From assembly GCA_023265135.1 (NCBI GenBank), contig JAHFUM010000001.1:313632-377631 (forward strand): a stretch of DNA of 64,000 nucleotides. The letters are read 5' to 3'. This stretch comes from Nitrosarchaeum sp. (lineage in GTDB: Archaea; Thermoproteota; Nitrososphaeria; Nitrososphaerales; Nitrosopumilaceae). Positions 27,434 to 36,405 of the stretch are shown here, piece by piece; the stretch's first letter is position 1, and each line of letters starts with the position of its first letter. Position numbers and translations under genes: made by a program. The notes below the pieces were generated by a model, which had not been told where the DNA came from, searched no databases, and saw nothing but the letters and a program-made list of their open reading frames with translations.

Positions 27434-28584
27434 CTTGTTTCATCTTCAATTATTTGAGAGAGTGGTTTTAGATTAACATCTACACCATTAGAATTTTTCA
27501 AATAATATGCTCCTTTGATACTGTTTGTTGTTACTGAATCAACATTATCTTTGCTGATTAGGGGAGTAAGACACGTGCAGCAATCAGCAAGAATCTCACA
27601 TCCAGCTCGTTCTAATTCATTAGTGTACCCAATCTTTCTTGCTTGATCCTTTACTGTTCTAGGACAAAAGATCATACATCTTTTCTTAAAGGAACGACCC
27701 TTTAGTCTACTAGTAAGATCAGAAATTTCTTCAAGACCCAACTGAGGACTACCAAGTGTTATTAGATCGCCTTTTTCTGCAGTGTTTAGTTCGTCATAAA
27801 TCTCATCCATCTCTTTTTTATCAAAGTCAACTTTTTCACAGTCAGGAGCTCCATCACCAAAAAGAAATTTTGCACACGTACCAGAAGTTCCCATCCCACC
27901 ACACAATGCTTTGCAGCTACGTCTGTCCATCTCTCCTACACCAGAGATATTTACAGAATTGTTTCCAACTTTGCCTGCAAAAAATCCAAGCATTCCATAT
28001 GTTAGCTCATTTGGATTGTCTATCTTCATTCTAATTGTCAGATTTGGAGAATCTTCTTTTCTTAGTGATGAATATGGGCTTTTTCCAGTAATTGCACTTG
28101 CAAGTGCACTGAATGCACTTTCCTTGTTTGTCTTGAGGTTATCAAATGAATTTGCATGAATTGCTGCATTACTTTCTGCAAAAGATACTTGTGTTCCATC
28201 TTTTGGCATATCAAAAATTTCGTATGGAATACAGGAAAACGATGGAGTCACTCCCATTGTTTCATATGATTTTCTAATAGAGAGTTGCTTTGAAATAAAA
28301 TTATTATCTAAACCATAATTAGATACATTATCAATGTCAAAGCCCATTGGATTAAGAGTAGTTCTGACTTTGACTCGGGCATTTTTACTGATGCCAGATA
28401 AAAATTCCTCGCCTGCATCTCCAATTGTATTATAGTTTACACCAGAAAGATGTGCCCATTCAATTGGAATTAGTTTCTCTGCGTCAGTTGCCTCACCTGT
28501 TGCAACCAAAATTCTGTATGCCATCTGCATAATTTCGCCTTGTTCGCCTTTTAGAGCAGATTCTTCTTCCTGTGTTAATTCCAA
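27430..28584 (-). CDS. Aconitase X catalytic domain (phosphomevalonate dehydratase large subunit)
   Basis: About 384 aa from a TTG start at 28584 (product MELTQEEESALKG), which aligns with the usual family N-terminus. The open frame extends another 50 codons upstream but would then run antisense through the start of endonuclease III. Cysteines for the iron-sulfur cluster appear in CKALCGGMGTSGTCAKF, GCEILADCCTCLTP and MIFCPRTVKDQ. It works with the adjacent small subunit in isoprenoid lipid synthesis. Confidence 0.9.
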   Translation of the reverse strand: MELTQEEESALKGEQGEIMQMAYRILVATGEATDAEKLIPIEWAHLSGVNYNTIGDAGEEFLSGISKNARVKVRTTLNPMGFDIDNVSNYGLDNNFISKQLSIRKSYETMGVTPSFSCIPYEIFDMPKDGTQVSFAESNAAIHANSFDNLKTNKESAFSALASAITGKSPYSSLRKEDSPNLTIRMKIDNPNELTYGMLGFFAGKVGNNSVNISGVGEMDRRSCKALCGGMGTSGTCAKFLFGDGAPDCEKVDFDKKEMDEIYDELNTAEKGDLITLGSPQLGLEEISDLTSRLKGRSFKKRCMIFCPRTVKDQARKIGYTNELERAGCEILADCCTCLTPLISKDNVDSVTTNSIKGAYYLKNSNGVDVNLKPLSQIIEDETR

Positions 28585-28616
28585 CAGTACTAGTTTTACT
28601 ATTACAGATATAATAC

Positions 28617-29291
28617 TTGTATGTAAAATTTCATACAGGGATGCAAAAAATTCTTCGTGGGATGATAGATACCATGGTTTCCGTAAAGCCACCAAGAATG
28701 ACTGCGTTAAGAGAGCTGCATGAAGCAGAAACGGGATCATTTAGTATTTTAATTGGAACAATCCTTTCAGCAAGAACAAAAGATGAAACTACAACAAAAG
28801 TAGTCAAAATGTTATTTTCAAAATACAAAAATCCAAAGGAACTTGCAAATGCTAAAATAAAAGATGTTGAGAAAATTATAAAATCAATTGGTTTCTATCA
28901 TGTAAAATCAAAAAGAATAATCGAGGTCGCTAAAATTATTGATTCCAAATACAAAGGAAAAGTCCCAGATAGTTTAGAAAAATTAGTGGAATTGCCAGGG
29001 GTAGGAAGAAAGACTGCAAACTGTGTACTAGTTTATGCGTTTGATAAACCAGCTATTCCTGTAGACATTCATGTTCACAGAATTTCAAATAGGTTGGGAT
29101 TAGTAGATACAAAAACTCCTGAAGAAACAGAACAAGAACTAATGAGAAAAATTCCAAAAAAATATTGGATTGAGATTAATGATACTTTTGTCATGTATGG
29201 TCAAAATATTTGTAAACCAGTATCACCAATGTGTAATGTTTGTAAAATTAAAAGAGATTGTAAATATTACAAAACTAAGAACGCTTCTTAG
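28617..29291 (+). CDS. nth: Endonuclease III (DNA glycosylase/AP lyase)
   Basis: Removes oxidised pyrimidines. 224 aa with the helix-hairpin-helix LVELPGVGRKTANCVL (catalytic Lys in GRKTAN), the catalytic Asp in VDIHVHRISNRLG, and the 4Fe-4S pattern C-x6-C-x2-C-x5-C in CKPVSPMCNVCKIKRDC. An internal ATG at 28641 is an alternative start. It is divergent from the AcnX operon with only about 32 bp between starts, and its 3' end overlaps the next, convergent gene by 17 bp. Confidence 0.94.
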   Translation: MYVKFHTGMQKILRGMIDTMVSVKPPRMTALRELHEAETGSFSILIGTILSARTKDETTTKVVKMLFSKYKNPKELANAKIKDVEKIIKSIGFYHVKSKRIIEVAKIIDSKYKGKVPDSLEKLVELPGVGRKTANCVLVYAFDKPAIPVDIHVHRISNRLGLVDTKTPEETEQELMRKIPKKYWIEINDTFVMYGQNICKPVSPMCNVCKIKRDCKYYKTKNAS

Positions 29292-29943
29292 TCAGATATA
29301 GAATGCCTACTAGTATTCCAACTCCTGCAGCTACATAAAATGGAAAAAATGCAAATGGATTTTTTGCTGGATCTCCAGACATAATTTCTACAGTCATGCT
29401 TCCAGAATTTACTGCGGGCGGATCAGTAGAGCTTTCCATTCCATGAACAGAGTAGGAATTAATTACAAATTCACCGATATCAAGATTAGATACTACTATT
29501 CTTGCGCCGTTGTTAACTGTTAATCCTGCTCTTTCAGTATATGATACAACTGTTTTAGATTCAGGAGACCACCCTCGTTCCAAGTCACTATGCACAACAA
29601 TATATCCTTCTTTAGGAGTCTGCACTGCAATCCAAAATTTTTCATTTGGTTGTGAACCCATACCTATTTCAACTAATTTCTCAGGATTATCTTTGTCATA
29701 AATTCTCAAAACTGCATCTCCATCAGGATTTGCATACACAAGATTGTTATCAATAGTAACTTGCCAGCTTATTGCATGTGATCTTTGCATCTGAATAATA
29801 TTAGCATCTCTAAGAATTTTATTGAAATCTGATGATGGGATCTCTATTGTATCAAAAATTAAAGTTGGATTTTTTGATTCTTCTGCAAAAATAGGTAACA
29901 TAACAAATCCAGAAAGAAAAATTAATGTAAGAAGATATTTCAC
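29275..29943 (-). CDS. Secreted, C-terminally membrane-anchored protein of unknown function
   Basis: 222 aa. A signal peptide (YLLTLIFLSGFVMLPIFA) is followed by an extracytoplasmic beta-rich domain (VVSYTERAGLTVNNGARIVV; IGEFVINSYSVHG) and a C-terminal membrane segment (FYVAAGVGILVGILYL) with a basic stop-transfer tail KKRS. The layout fits a surface-exposed sensor or structural protein. No family is recognised. It is 30 bp downstream of sat on the same strand but functionally unlinked as far as can be seen. Confidence 0.75.
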   Translation of the reverse strand: MKYLLTLIFLSGFVMLPIFAEESKNPTLIFDTIEIPSSDFNKILRDANIIQMQRSHAISWQVTIDNNLVYANPDGDAVLRIYDKDNPEKLVEIGMGSQPNEKFWIAVQTPKEGYIVVHSDLERGWSPESKTVVSYTERAGLTVNNGARIVVSNLDIGEFVINSYSVHGMESSTDPPAVNSGSMTVEIMSGDPAKNPFAFFPFYVAAGVGILVGILYLTKKRS

Positions 29944-29973
29944 GAGCTAAATCTATTCTGAGTGAATAAATAC

Positions 29974-31113
29974 TTAATCAACAAATGGGTGAGGATAATC
30001 CAAGATTACCTTTGAAACTTCAGGTCTCAGGATAAATTCAGATGGAGACTTACCTTCATCAATCATTTGTCTTAATTTAGTTCCACTAATCTGCTCTTTT
30101 GCATCATCATCATGTGGACATGCCTTTGGATTTGTATAGGTTAGACATTTTCTACAATAGAAAAATGCTGGAAAAAACACTGGTGATATTTCTAGTTCTG
30201 GATAGTCATCGAAGATTTTTTGTGCGGCAAATGGATCATAAAAGGTTCCAACTCCTGCATGATCTCTACCAATAATGATGTGAGAACATCCATAGTTTTG
30301 TCTCATAATTGCATGATGAATTGCTTCTTTTGGTCCAGCATACTTCATCTCTGTATGCAAAGTTCCAAGCTTGCATCTATTTTCTGGATAATAATGTTTA
30401 ATCATAGTTTCATAGCATTTTACAATCACTTCATCTACAAAATCACCTGATTTTTTCTTGCCAATTACTGGATTGACAAATACTCCATCTCTTGTTGTAA
30501 TAGATGTTTTTTGTAGCATCTCGTGTGCTACATGTGGAGGATTTCTTGTCTGAAAAGCCACGATTGTTTTCCATCCTGCTTTAGCAAATGCTTCTCTGGT
30601 TTGTAAAGGAGTTAATCTGTATTTTCTAATTTCAGTCTCTTCAGGTCTTGAAATAAAATCGATTTTGCCTCCAACTAGAAAATCTTGCATGGACATTGTC
30701 TTTGCAACACCGGGATGTGAAGAATCAGATGTTCCGTACACTCCCTTTGCAGTCTTTTCCTTATCAAAGGTGAATGTCTCTTTGACATACAAGATTGCTA
30801 TTCCCAATCCCTGTTGATTTTGTAGTAATACTTTACCTGCTTTTTTCATTTTTGCAGCTGTAGATTCATCTACATCAAGAACTATTGGAATAGTCCAAGC
30901 CAAGCCATTTGATAATCTGCCTTTTGAGATTACACTTTCATAGTCTTTTTTACCCAAGAATCCTTCTAGAGGGCTAAAAATTCCATCTGCAATGTTTTCA
31001 ACGTCATTTGCAAGATCTTCAGATATTGATATTGAGAATAATCCAGATGGATCATCTTTGGTAATTCTATTTACCAATTTTCCTCCGTGTGGCTTAATTG
31101 AATAATCAGACAT
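29974..31113 (-). CDS. sat: Sulfate adenylyltransferase (ATP sulfurylase)
   Basis: Activates sulfate to APS. The 379-aa protein carries [13 protein letters not shown] (HxxH nucleotide-binding motif), [18 protein letters not shown] and a late zinc-like cluster [17 protein letters not shown]. An N-terminal PUA-like domain (HGGKLVNRI) is present. It is 10 bp downstream of the reductase gene, forming an assimilatory sulfate operon. Confidence 0.95.
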   Translation of the reverse strand: MSDYSIKPHGGKLVNRITKDDPSGLFSISISEDLANDVENIADGIFSPLEGFLGKKDYESVISKGRLSNGLAWTIPIVLDVDESTAAKMKKAGKVLLQNQQGLGIAILYVKETFTFDKEKTAKGVYGTSDSSHPGVAKTMSMQDFLVGGKIDFISRPEETEIRKYRLTPLQTREAFAKAGWKTIVAFQTRNPPHVAHEMLQKTSITTRDGVFVNPVIGKKKSGDFVDEVIVKCYETMIKHYYPENRCKLGTLHTEMKYAGPKEAIHHAIMRQNYGCSHIIIGRDHAGVGTFYDPFAAQKIFDDYPELEISPVFFPAFFYCRKCLTYTNPKACPHDDDAKEQISGTKLRQMIDEGKSPSEFILRPEVSKVILDYPHPFVD

Positions 31114-31123
31114 ACTAAATTCC

Positions 31124-31840
31124 CTATTTATGGTCTATATGAAGGCCACATTCTTTATGCTCTCCTTGTTCCCACCACCAACGTCCTGCTCTCAAGTCTT
31201 CACCAGGTTTGATTGCTCTAGTACATGGTTCACATCCAATACTTGGATAGCCTTTGTCAAGAAGACTATTGTATGGTAAATTATTTTTCTTAATATAATC
31301 TTGAATTTGATTCCAAGTCCAGTCTATTATTGGATTAATTTTTAAAATTCCACCATGTACATGATCTATCTGAAAAATATTGACTTCCTTTCTTACTTCA
31401 GTCTGATCACGTCGTAATCCAGTAATCCAACCATCTAATGTAGATAGCATTCTATTAATTGGATGTACTTTACGAATTTCACAACATAATTTTCTATTTT
31501 CCACACTCTCATAGAAAAGATTCATTCCTTTTTCTCTAACCATATCTTCAACTTCTTTAGTATCAGGAAACAAAACTTCAATTGTTATATTGTATTTTTT
31601 TCTCACAACATCCATAATGTCATAGGTTTCTTGTGGTAGTCTTCCCGTATCTAATGTAAAGAATCTAAACTTGGAATTGATTCTGAGCATAATATCCATA
31701 ATTACTGCATCTTCTGCACCAAAACTAGATGCTTTGGCAACTCGTGGATGAAGATTTTCTGAGACCCATTGAAGGGCTTCATTTGTTGTCTTTATTTTTA
31801 AATTAAGTTGATCTACTTGTTCTTGAGTAAATTTTTTCAC
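31124..31840 (-). CDS. cysH: Adenylylsulfate/phosphoadenylylsulfate reductase
   Basis: 238 aa. The PAPS-reductase PP-loop-like region is visible ([31 protein letters not shown]). The CC pair in [11 protein letters not shown] and CxxC in IGCEPCTRA, with a final Cys in KECGLH, indicate the 4Fe-4S form typical of APS-using enzymes. It is first in the two-gene operon with sat. Together they convert sulfate to sulfite for cysteine synthesis. Confidence 0.92.
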   Translation of the reverse strand: MKKFTQEQVDQLNLKIKTTNEALQWVSENLHPRVAKASSFGAEDAVIMDIMLRINSKFRFFTLDTGRLPQETYDIMDVVRKKYNITIEVLFPDTKEVEDMVREKGMNLFYESVENRKLCCEIRKVHPINRMLSTLDGWITGLRRDQTEVRKEVNIFQIDHVHGGILKINPIIDWTWNQIQDYIKKNNLPYNSLLDKGYPSIGCEPCTRAIKPGEDLRAGRWWWEQGEHKECGLHIDHK

Positions 31841-31926
31841 AAATATACTTGATTTGTTTTGTTTTATATTGATTACCTGAGTGTTTTATCCTAAATTATA
31901 AACAGGCACATTTCAAAAAAGAAGAG

Positions 31927-33045
31927 ATGGAAGATATTTCTTATGTAGTAGTTTTTCCAACAATTTTCTCTAAAAATAAAATCCCCCAATTAGTTATAAA
32001 TATCAAAAAAATTCTAAAGATTCAGAATCAAGAGTTCAAGTCAGTAAAACGTGATGGAGATATTATTTTAGTAGATGCAAATGATCCTGTGTTTTCATCA
32101 TCTACAATAAATTTACTTTTTGGTATTGAAAAAATAGCTATTGCTAGGCAGGTAAAAAATGATTTTCAAAAAATCGTGTCAGAAATTACTACAGTAGGGG
32201 GTAATTTACTCTTAAAAGGAGAAAGATTTCTAGTTAAAGTTGAAGGAACATCAAAGGGATTTTTTACAAAAGATATTGAAATTGCAGCAACATCTAATAT
32301 TATAGAAAAAAAATCAAATATGGGAGCGCGTCCTGGAACAGAAGAAAATTTTGATAAATTATTGTACACATATCTAACAAAAGATAATGCATACATCTGT
32401 ATTTTCTCAGATAAAGGTCAGGGTGGTATACCATATCAATCTCAAAACAAAAATGCAATATGCAGTGTTTATGATGAGATTTCAGCAATTTCTTGTTTTG
32501 AAACAATTAAGCAGGGATTTGATTCAAAAATAATTATATGTTATAGACAAAAATCAGAATTAATGAATTTGGTTAAAATGATCAATCAAATAATCCCTAG
32601 ACTAGTAAAACAAGAAATTACACTTGAATTCTTTAATGTTAAGATTAGTCAAGCAGGAATCAAAAACTATCTGATGTTTATAAATTCTATATTAGAAATT
32701 ATGCTTCATGAAGCAAAAGCAAATAAGATAAGTCATGTATCTCTTGCATTATCCCCACTGATGTTTTCTGCAGATTTTATTGATCATTCGATGAAACAAG
32801 TATTTAAAAAAGATAGAATACCAGTTATTCCACTAAGCGGCATAGATACCAAACTTTTTGAAGAAGCCAAAGAAATTGGATTGGAAAAACAAATTACAAA
32901 GTTAGAAAAATTATTTATGATTAATTCAAATGAAATACCAAACTTTTCAAACAAAGACGTAGATTTTGCTATAAAATCAAAGAAAAAGGTGACTGTTAAA
33001 ATAGGGCCAAATAATGTTCATGATATCCTTGATTCTCTAGAATAG
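31927..33045 (+). CDS. THUMP-domain, ThiI-like protein with degenerate PP-loop
   Basis: 372 aa. Residues about 65-125 look like a THUMP RNA-binding domain (GGNLLLKGERFLVKVEG; FTKDIEIAATSNIIEK). In ThiI (tRNA 4-thiouridine synthetase) the next domain opens with SGGxDSPVA; here the aligned segment reads ICSVYDEISAISCFETI, so the ATP-pyrophosphatase loop is lost. The C-terminal part retains alpha/beta character (HVSLALSPLMFS; IPVIPLSGIDTKLFEEA). It could be a tRNA-binding remnant or a ThiI paralogue with a new job. The assignment is moderate. Confidence 0.6.
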   Translation: MEDISYVVVFPTIFSKNKIPQLVINIKKILKIQNQEFKSVKRDGDIILVDANDPVFSSSTINLLFGIEKIAIARQVKNDFQKIVSEITTVGGNLLLKGERFLVKVEGTSKGFFTKDIEIAATSNIIEKKSNMGARPGTEENFDKLLYTYLTKDNAYICIFSDKGQGGIPYQSQNKNAICSVYDEISAISCFETIKQGFDSKIIICYRQKSELMNLVKMINQIIPRLVKQEITLEFFNVKISQAGIKNYLMFINSILEIMLHEAKANKISHVSLALSPLMFSADFIDHSMKQVFKKDRIPVIPLSGIDTKLFEEAKEIGLEKQITKLEKLFMINSNEIPNFSNKDVDFAIKSKKKVTVKIGPNNVHDILDSLE

Positions 33046-33085
33046 AATCACTGAGAATTTAAACGGCATTAGATGATTGCAATTA

Positions 33086-34321
33086 ATGTTAAAAATTGGT
33101 GAATTTATCTATCCTTGGGGTAGTGGTCATTATTCACGAATGATGAGGCTAAATGCTGTTTTAGGTAATCACATAAAAGAGAAATTTGAAGTTCATTTTT
33201 CAAGCAAAGATCATGTTTATCAAAAGTTATTGGACAGATTCCCCGATCATAAAGATCAGATCCATGAGATATTAATGCCAACCCCAATTGATGGGAGATT
33301 TGGACCAAGTATTTCATTGTCACTGCTAAATTTGCTATTACCAGTTTCAAAAAATCCTCCTCTTGTAAAACAAGTTACAAGTTACTTGAGACAAGAAGGC
33401 AAATTGTATGATAATGAAAAATTTGATCTAGTAATTAATGATGGAGACATGGGTTCAAATATTATAGCAAAAAATCGGCAAATTCCTAGTTTGTTTATAA
33501 CAAATCAATTTAGACCAAAATTGTATAAATCAAGATCCTATTTTTATCCAGCACTAGTTTTTGTTTCAAAACAAATTGCAAAAGCCTCCAGAATTCTTGT
33601 AGCAGATTCTCCCCCTCCATATTCTCTGTGTGAATACAATCTCAATTTCACAAAAGATGTAAAAGAAAAAGTAACTTATGTCGGACATTTTACTACCAAT
33701 GTAAATGTTGAGAAAAAACCAACATCTGATCTTGAAAAACTTGTACAAAATTCAGAGTTTGGATATTGGATGAGAACGGGAAACATATCAACTAATGATG
33801 GAACAGGTCAAAGGTATGAGCAAGTGTTTAAGCAAGACGAGATGAAAAATGAGAAGAGAATTATTTCTCATGCAAAAAATAATTCAATGATTGATTCTGT
33901 TTTAGGAAAAGATGGGGAAAAATATACGATATCTAATGCTTTGGAGAAGAAAATTGATTGGATTCAAATTGATATTGGTTTTTTATCAGAACAAGAGAAA
34001 GAGACAGTTTTGAATTTGAGTAAATATGCTGTAGTAAATGGCTCTCATACTGTAATGGGTGAAATTTTGGGTGGAAAGGCAAAACCAATAATTGGCATAC
34101 CAATTTATGATGAACACACAAATAATATCAGATGGGCTGAGGAGAAAAACCTTGGAGTACTAGCAGTTAAAACAAAGCAAGTGATTGAGTCTATTTCAAA
34201 AATTAAAGACAATTATAACAAATTTGAAGAGAATTTGGCTGATTTTTCTAAAAATTTTGTTCCTAATGGAGCAGAAAATACGGCAAAGATAGCAGCAGAA
34301 ATGCTGGATGAAAAGAAATAA
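33086..34321 (+). CDS. GT-B fold glycosyltransferase-like protein (MurG/GT28-like)
   Basis: About 411 aa from ATG 33086; a TTG three codons upstream is possible. The N-terminal IGEFIYPWGSGHYSRMMRLN resembles the GxGHxxR loop of GT-B enzymes, and the C-terminal YAVVNGSHTVMGEILGGKAK then IPIYDEHTNNIRWAEE resembles the donor-binding G...E and Q/N...A motifs. It is possibly involved in surface glycan or glycolipid synthesis. The acceptor is unknown. Confidence 0.72.
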   Translation: MLKIGEFIYPWGSGHYSRMMRLNAVLGNHIKEKFEVHFSSKDHVYQKLLDRFPDHKDQIHEILMPTPIDGRFGPSISLSLLNLLLPVSKNPPLVKQVTSYLRQEGKLYDNEKFDLVINDGDMGSNIIAKNRQIPSLFITNQFRPKLYKSRSYFYPALVFVSKQIAKASRILVADSPPPYSLCEYNLNFTKDVKEKVTYVGHFTTNVNVEKKPTSDLEKLVQNSEFGYWMRTGNISTNDGTGQRYEQVFKQDEMKNEKRIISHAKNNSMIDSVLGKDGEKYTISNALEKKIDWIQIDIGFLSEQEKETVLNLSKYAVVNGSHTVMGEILGGKAKPIIGIPIYDEHTNNIRWAEEKNLGVLAVKTKQVIESISKIKDNYNKFEENLADFSKNFVPNGAENTAKIAAEMLDEKK

Positions 34322-34345
34322 TACTTTATTTTGCGATTTTTAGTT

Positions 34346-34414
34346 ATCTGGCACGCGGGATGTTCGATGGGCGAACTGACCGCAAGGGATGACGATAAAA
34401 TCCGCGTGTCAGAT
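34346..34414 (+). ncRNA. Candidate structured small RNA (about 69 nt, GC-rich hairpin)
   Basis: In an AT-rich spacer, CTGGCACGCGG (34348-34358) pairs with CCGCGTGTCAG (34402-34412) through 11 pairs including one G-U, extendable to 14 pairs. Inside are a 5-bp hairpin GTTCG-ATGGG-CGAAC (34362-34376) and CTGA-CC-GCAA-GG-GATGA, a GNRA-capped element with flanking GA/GA reminiscent of L7Ae-binding k-turns or k-loops. AGA follows the outer helix, as in archaeal H/ACA guides. Strand is inferred from the TATA-like CTTTATTTT upstream. It is not a tRNA, 5S or SRP RNA. Confidence 0.55.
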
Positions 34415-34476
34415 TTTAAGTCGATCATATAATAACGTGGGAACGCTTTTATGGAAAAAATTAAGCCAAATTATTA

Positions 34477-34785
34477 GTGCCTAACTGTCCAGAATGTACT
34501 GCAAGAGAAAGAAAGAAAATTCAAGCAAAATATGAAGCTGAAACTGCAGAAGAGAGTAGAGGTAGAGATGATTTATTCAAGTTATTTGATCAAGTGGAAA
34601 TTCCTATGAAGATGGATTCTGCTACAAAACATTTCATTTGTAAGAGATGCGGTTTGTATGCTACACGAGAACAGGTCTCTGATATCAAATACAGATTAAA
34701 TCAAAAAGAGAAGACACGTGAAGATAAGCAAGATGACTATCTTGAATGGTGGCAAAAAAGTAAGAAAGACAAAGAATTAGACTAG
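34477..34785 (+). CDS. Zinc-finger protein of unknown function (102 aa)
   Basis: A GTG start gives CPECTARERKKIQ at the N-terminus and FICKRCGLYATREQV near residue 68, together a probable C2C2 zinc site separated by a charged helix. The C-terminal third is very charged and helical (EKTREDKQDDYLEWWQK). It is 12 bp upstream of the next gene, so they are probably co-transcribed. The composition suggests a nucleic acid or ribosome partner, which is inference only. Confidence 0.75.
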   Translation: MPNCPECTARERKKIQAKYEAETAEESRGRDDLFKLFDQVEIPMKMDSATKHFICKRCGLYATREQVSDIKYRLNQKEKTREDKQDDYLEWWQKSKKDKELD

Positions 34786-34797
34786 AGTTGTTATTTT

Positions 34798-35241
34798 ATG
34801 GTAAAAAAGATAGATGAAGAGAAACCAGCTAAGAAAGAAAGAAAATCAGCTAAGAAAGATGACATTCCAGATTGGGTTTCAGATGAAATTCAAAATGCAA
34901 AGTTTGAGAAACCAGAAGAACTAAAGAGAGCTGGATATATTCTTGAAATTTATGATTCGGATAATAAAATTGATGTTCAATTATATGATTCAGTTGAAGA
35001 TGGGAGACATATAGTTACGCTTGATTTACCAAAAAAAATTAAAACATCAGATTTAGAAAAAGGAGTAGTTTATGAATTTGCTTTTGATCAACATAAAGCA
35101 CCATTAAGTAAGAAAGTAACAGAATATCTTCAAAAAGAGAAAGAGATTGATATGAATGCAATATATCAATTTGAATTAAAAGCAATGGAGTTGCTTGATG
35201 TAGGATCTAGTACATCTATAGATGAAGAACCAGAAGAATAA
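34798..35241 (+). CDS. Conserved hypothetical protein (147 aa)
   Basis: A Lys-rich N-terminal tail (KPAKKERKSAKKDDIPDWV) precedes a compact acidic domain with beta strands (GYILEIYDSDNKIDVQLYD; HIVTLDLPKKI; GVVYEFAFDQ) and a helical end. No family is recognised. It follows the zinc-finger gene at 34477 in what looks like a two-gene operon and converges on the SDR gene with a 2-bp gap. Confidence 0.75.
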   Translation: MVKKIDEEKPAKKERKSAKKDDIPDWVSDEIQNAKFEKPEELKRAGYILEIYDSDNKIDVQLYDSVEDGRHIVTLDLPKKIKTSDLEKGVVYEFAFDQHKAPLSKKVTEYLQKEKEIDMNAIYQFELKAMELLDVGSSTSIDEEPEE

Positions 35242-35243
35242 GA

Positions 35244-36044
35244 CTAGTTTTTTGTTTTCGAGTTCAATTGTTTTTTAAAAGCTATGCCCAAAATAGGATT
35301 TATTAGATAAGGAAAAGTATGTTTCAGCCATACAGCTACACGAATTACTGAAGGAACAATAATTTCTAATCGTGGAGAATTTGCAGCTCTTAAGATTGCT
35401 TTTGCAACGGTTATATCACTTAGTGATGTTGGTGAATACTTAGGCATTTTTTTAAAAGAAGGATGATCAAAAAAGTTAGTTCTAACCATTATTGGACTTA
35501 CAACTGTTATTCCAACACCTGTTCCTTTAAGTTCATGTTTTAGACCTTCTGAAAAACCCAACATTGCAAACTTTGATGCACAGTAAGATGCAATCCCAGG
35601 TAAACCAAAATTTGCTGCAACAGAAGCCACATTAACAATATGTCCAGATTTTTTTTTAAGCATTGATGGAAGAAAATTTTTGATGCAGTAAATCATACCA
35701 AAATAATTTGTTGCCATCTGTGATTCTATTTCTCCAGTTGTTAAATCAGAAACAAAGCCATAGATTGCAAATCCAGCATTATTTACTAAAATATCAATAG
35801 AACTATATTTTTCTAAAACAATCTTTGACATTTTTTCTACTTGTGATTTATCAGAGATATCACATTCACAAACAAAAGTGGAAATGTTGTATTTTTTTAG
35901 ATCATTGGCTATTTGTTCTAATTTTTCTTTTCTTCTTGCAACTAGAATTACATTAGAACCATTTTTGGCAAATTGAATCGCAGTTTCTTTACCTATTCCA
36001 GATGAAGCACCTGTAATTAACACAGTTTTATCTTTAAAATCCAT
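35244..36044 (-). CDS. Short-chain dehydrogenase/reductase
   Basis: 266 aa classical SDR. VLITGASSGIGKETAIQFA holds the TGxxxGxG cofactor motif. ILVNNAGFAIYG is the NNAG motif, and IASYCASKFAMLGFSEGLK contains the YxxxK active site with an upstream serine (NVASVAANFG). The substrate is unknown. It appears to be the last resident gene before the accessory island, which begins about 27 bp upstream of its start. Confidence 0.9.
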   Translation of the reverse strand: MDFKDKTVLITGASSGIGKETAIQFAKNGSNVILVARRKEKLEQIANDLKKYNISTFVCECDISDKSQVEKMSKIVLEKYSSIDILVNNAGFAIYGFVSDLTTGEIESQMATNYFGMIYCIKNFLPSMLKKKSGHIVNVASVAANFGLPGIASYCASKFAMLGFSEGLKHELKGTGVGITVVSPIMVRTNFFDHPSFKKMPKYSPTSLSDITVAKAILRAANSPRLEIIVPSVIRVAVWLKHTFPYLINPILGIAFKKQLNSKTKN

Positions 36045-36070
36045 AAATCAAAAAATTCATTAAAAGATAA

Positions 36071-36083
36071 AGTGGTTTCTATG
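36071..36083. other. Candidate left attachment site (attL-like direct repeat)
   Basis: AGTGGTTTCTATG occurs here and again at 54283-54295 next to the integrase gene; with flanks the match is 16 of 17 (ATARAGTGGTTTCTATG). The two copies bracket the accessory block of about 18.2 kb. This copy runs straight into the first dispersed palindromic repeat at 36077. Confidence 0.4.
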
Positions 36084-36109
36084 TGCTTATTTTGCCATAT
36101 AAACACAAA
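36077..36109 (+). repeat. Dispersed dif-like imperfect palindrome, copy 1
   Basis: The core is two inverted 10-bp arms, TGTGCTTATT and TATAAACACA (8 of 10 positions symmetric), around a 6-bp centre TTGCCA, preceded by TTCTA. Three further near-identical copies occur in the same orientation at 37072, 40141 and 45139. This copy ends 8 bp before the stop codon of the minus-strand gene at 36118. Confidence 0.85.
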
Positions 36110-36117
36110 TTTTAAGG

Positions 36118-36282
36118 CTATTTTGAGATTTTCTTTTTTAAATTGTTGATTTCTTTTTGTTGCGCATCTGTTCTTTTTTTGAGAGTGTCTATTCTAGATT
36201 TTTGCTGTGCAAGATCGCTTTCTAGTTTCTTTATTCTTCTGGATTGGTCCTGTTCATGTTGCTTATTTGATAATTGGGCCAT
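36118..36282 (-). CDS. Small coiled-coil protein (54 aa)
   Basis: Encodes MAQLSNKQHEQDQSRRIKKL followed by a heptad-like, Gln/Lys-rich helix ending NLKKKISK. The whole product looks like one coiled coil. The frame is complete with ATG and TAG. A dispersed repeat copy abuts its 3' end. Function is unknown; dimerising partner or anti-regulator roles are possible. Confidence 0.6.
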   Translation of the reverse strand: MAQLSNKQHEQDQSRRIKKLESDLAQQKSRIDTLKKRTDAQQKEINNLKKKISK

Positions 36283-36405
36283 AACTTAGTATAAAATATC
36301 TGAACTTAAGAATATCTTTCAAACAAATTGTAGGTTATTTTAAAAAGAAATTTAGAAGATTTTGTTATGTCTGAGTTCAAATTGGTTTAGGGGCATAACG
36401 TATCC

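Noticed and set aside
28585-28740. N-terminal extension of the aconitase-X large subunit
   Set aside because: The frame is open, but it would be antisense to the start of endonuclease III and has no counterpart at the usual family N-terminus; TTG 28584 fits better.
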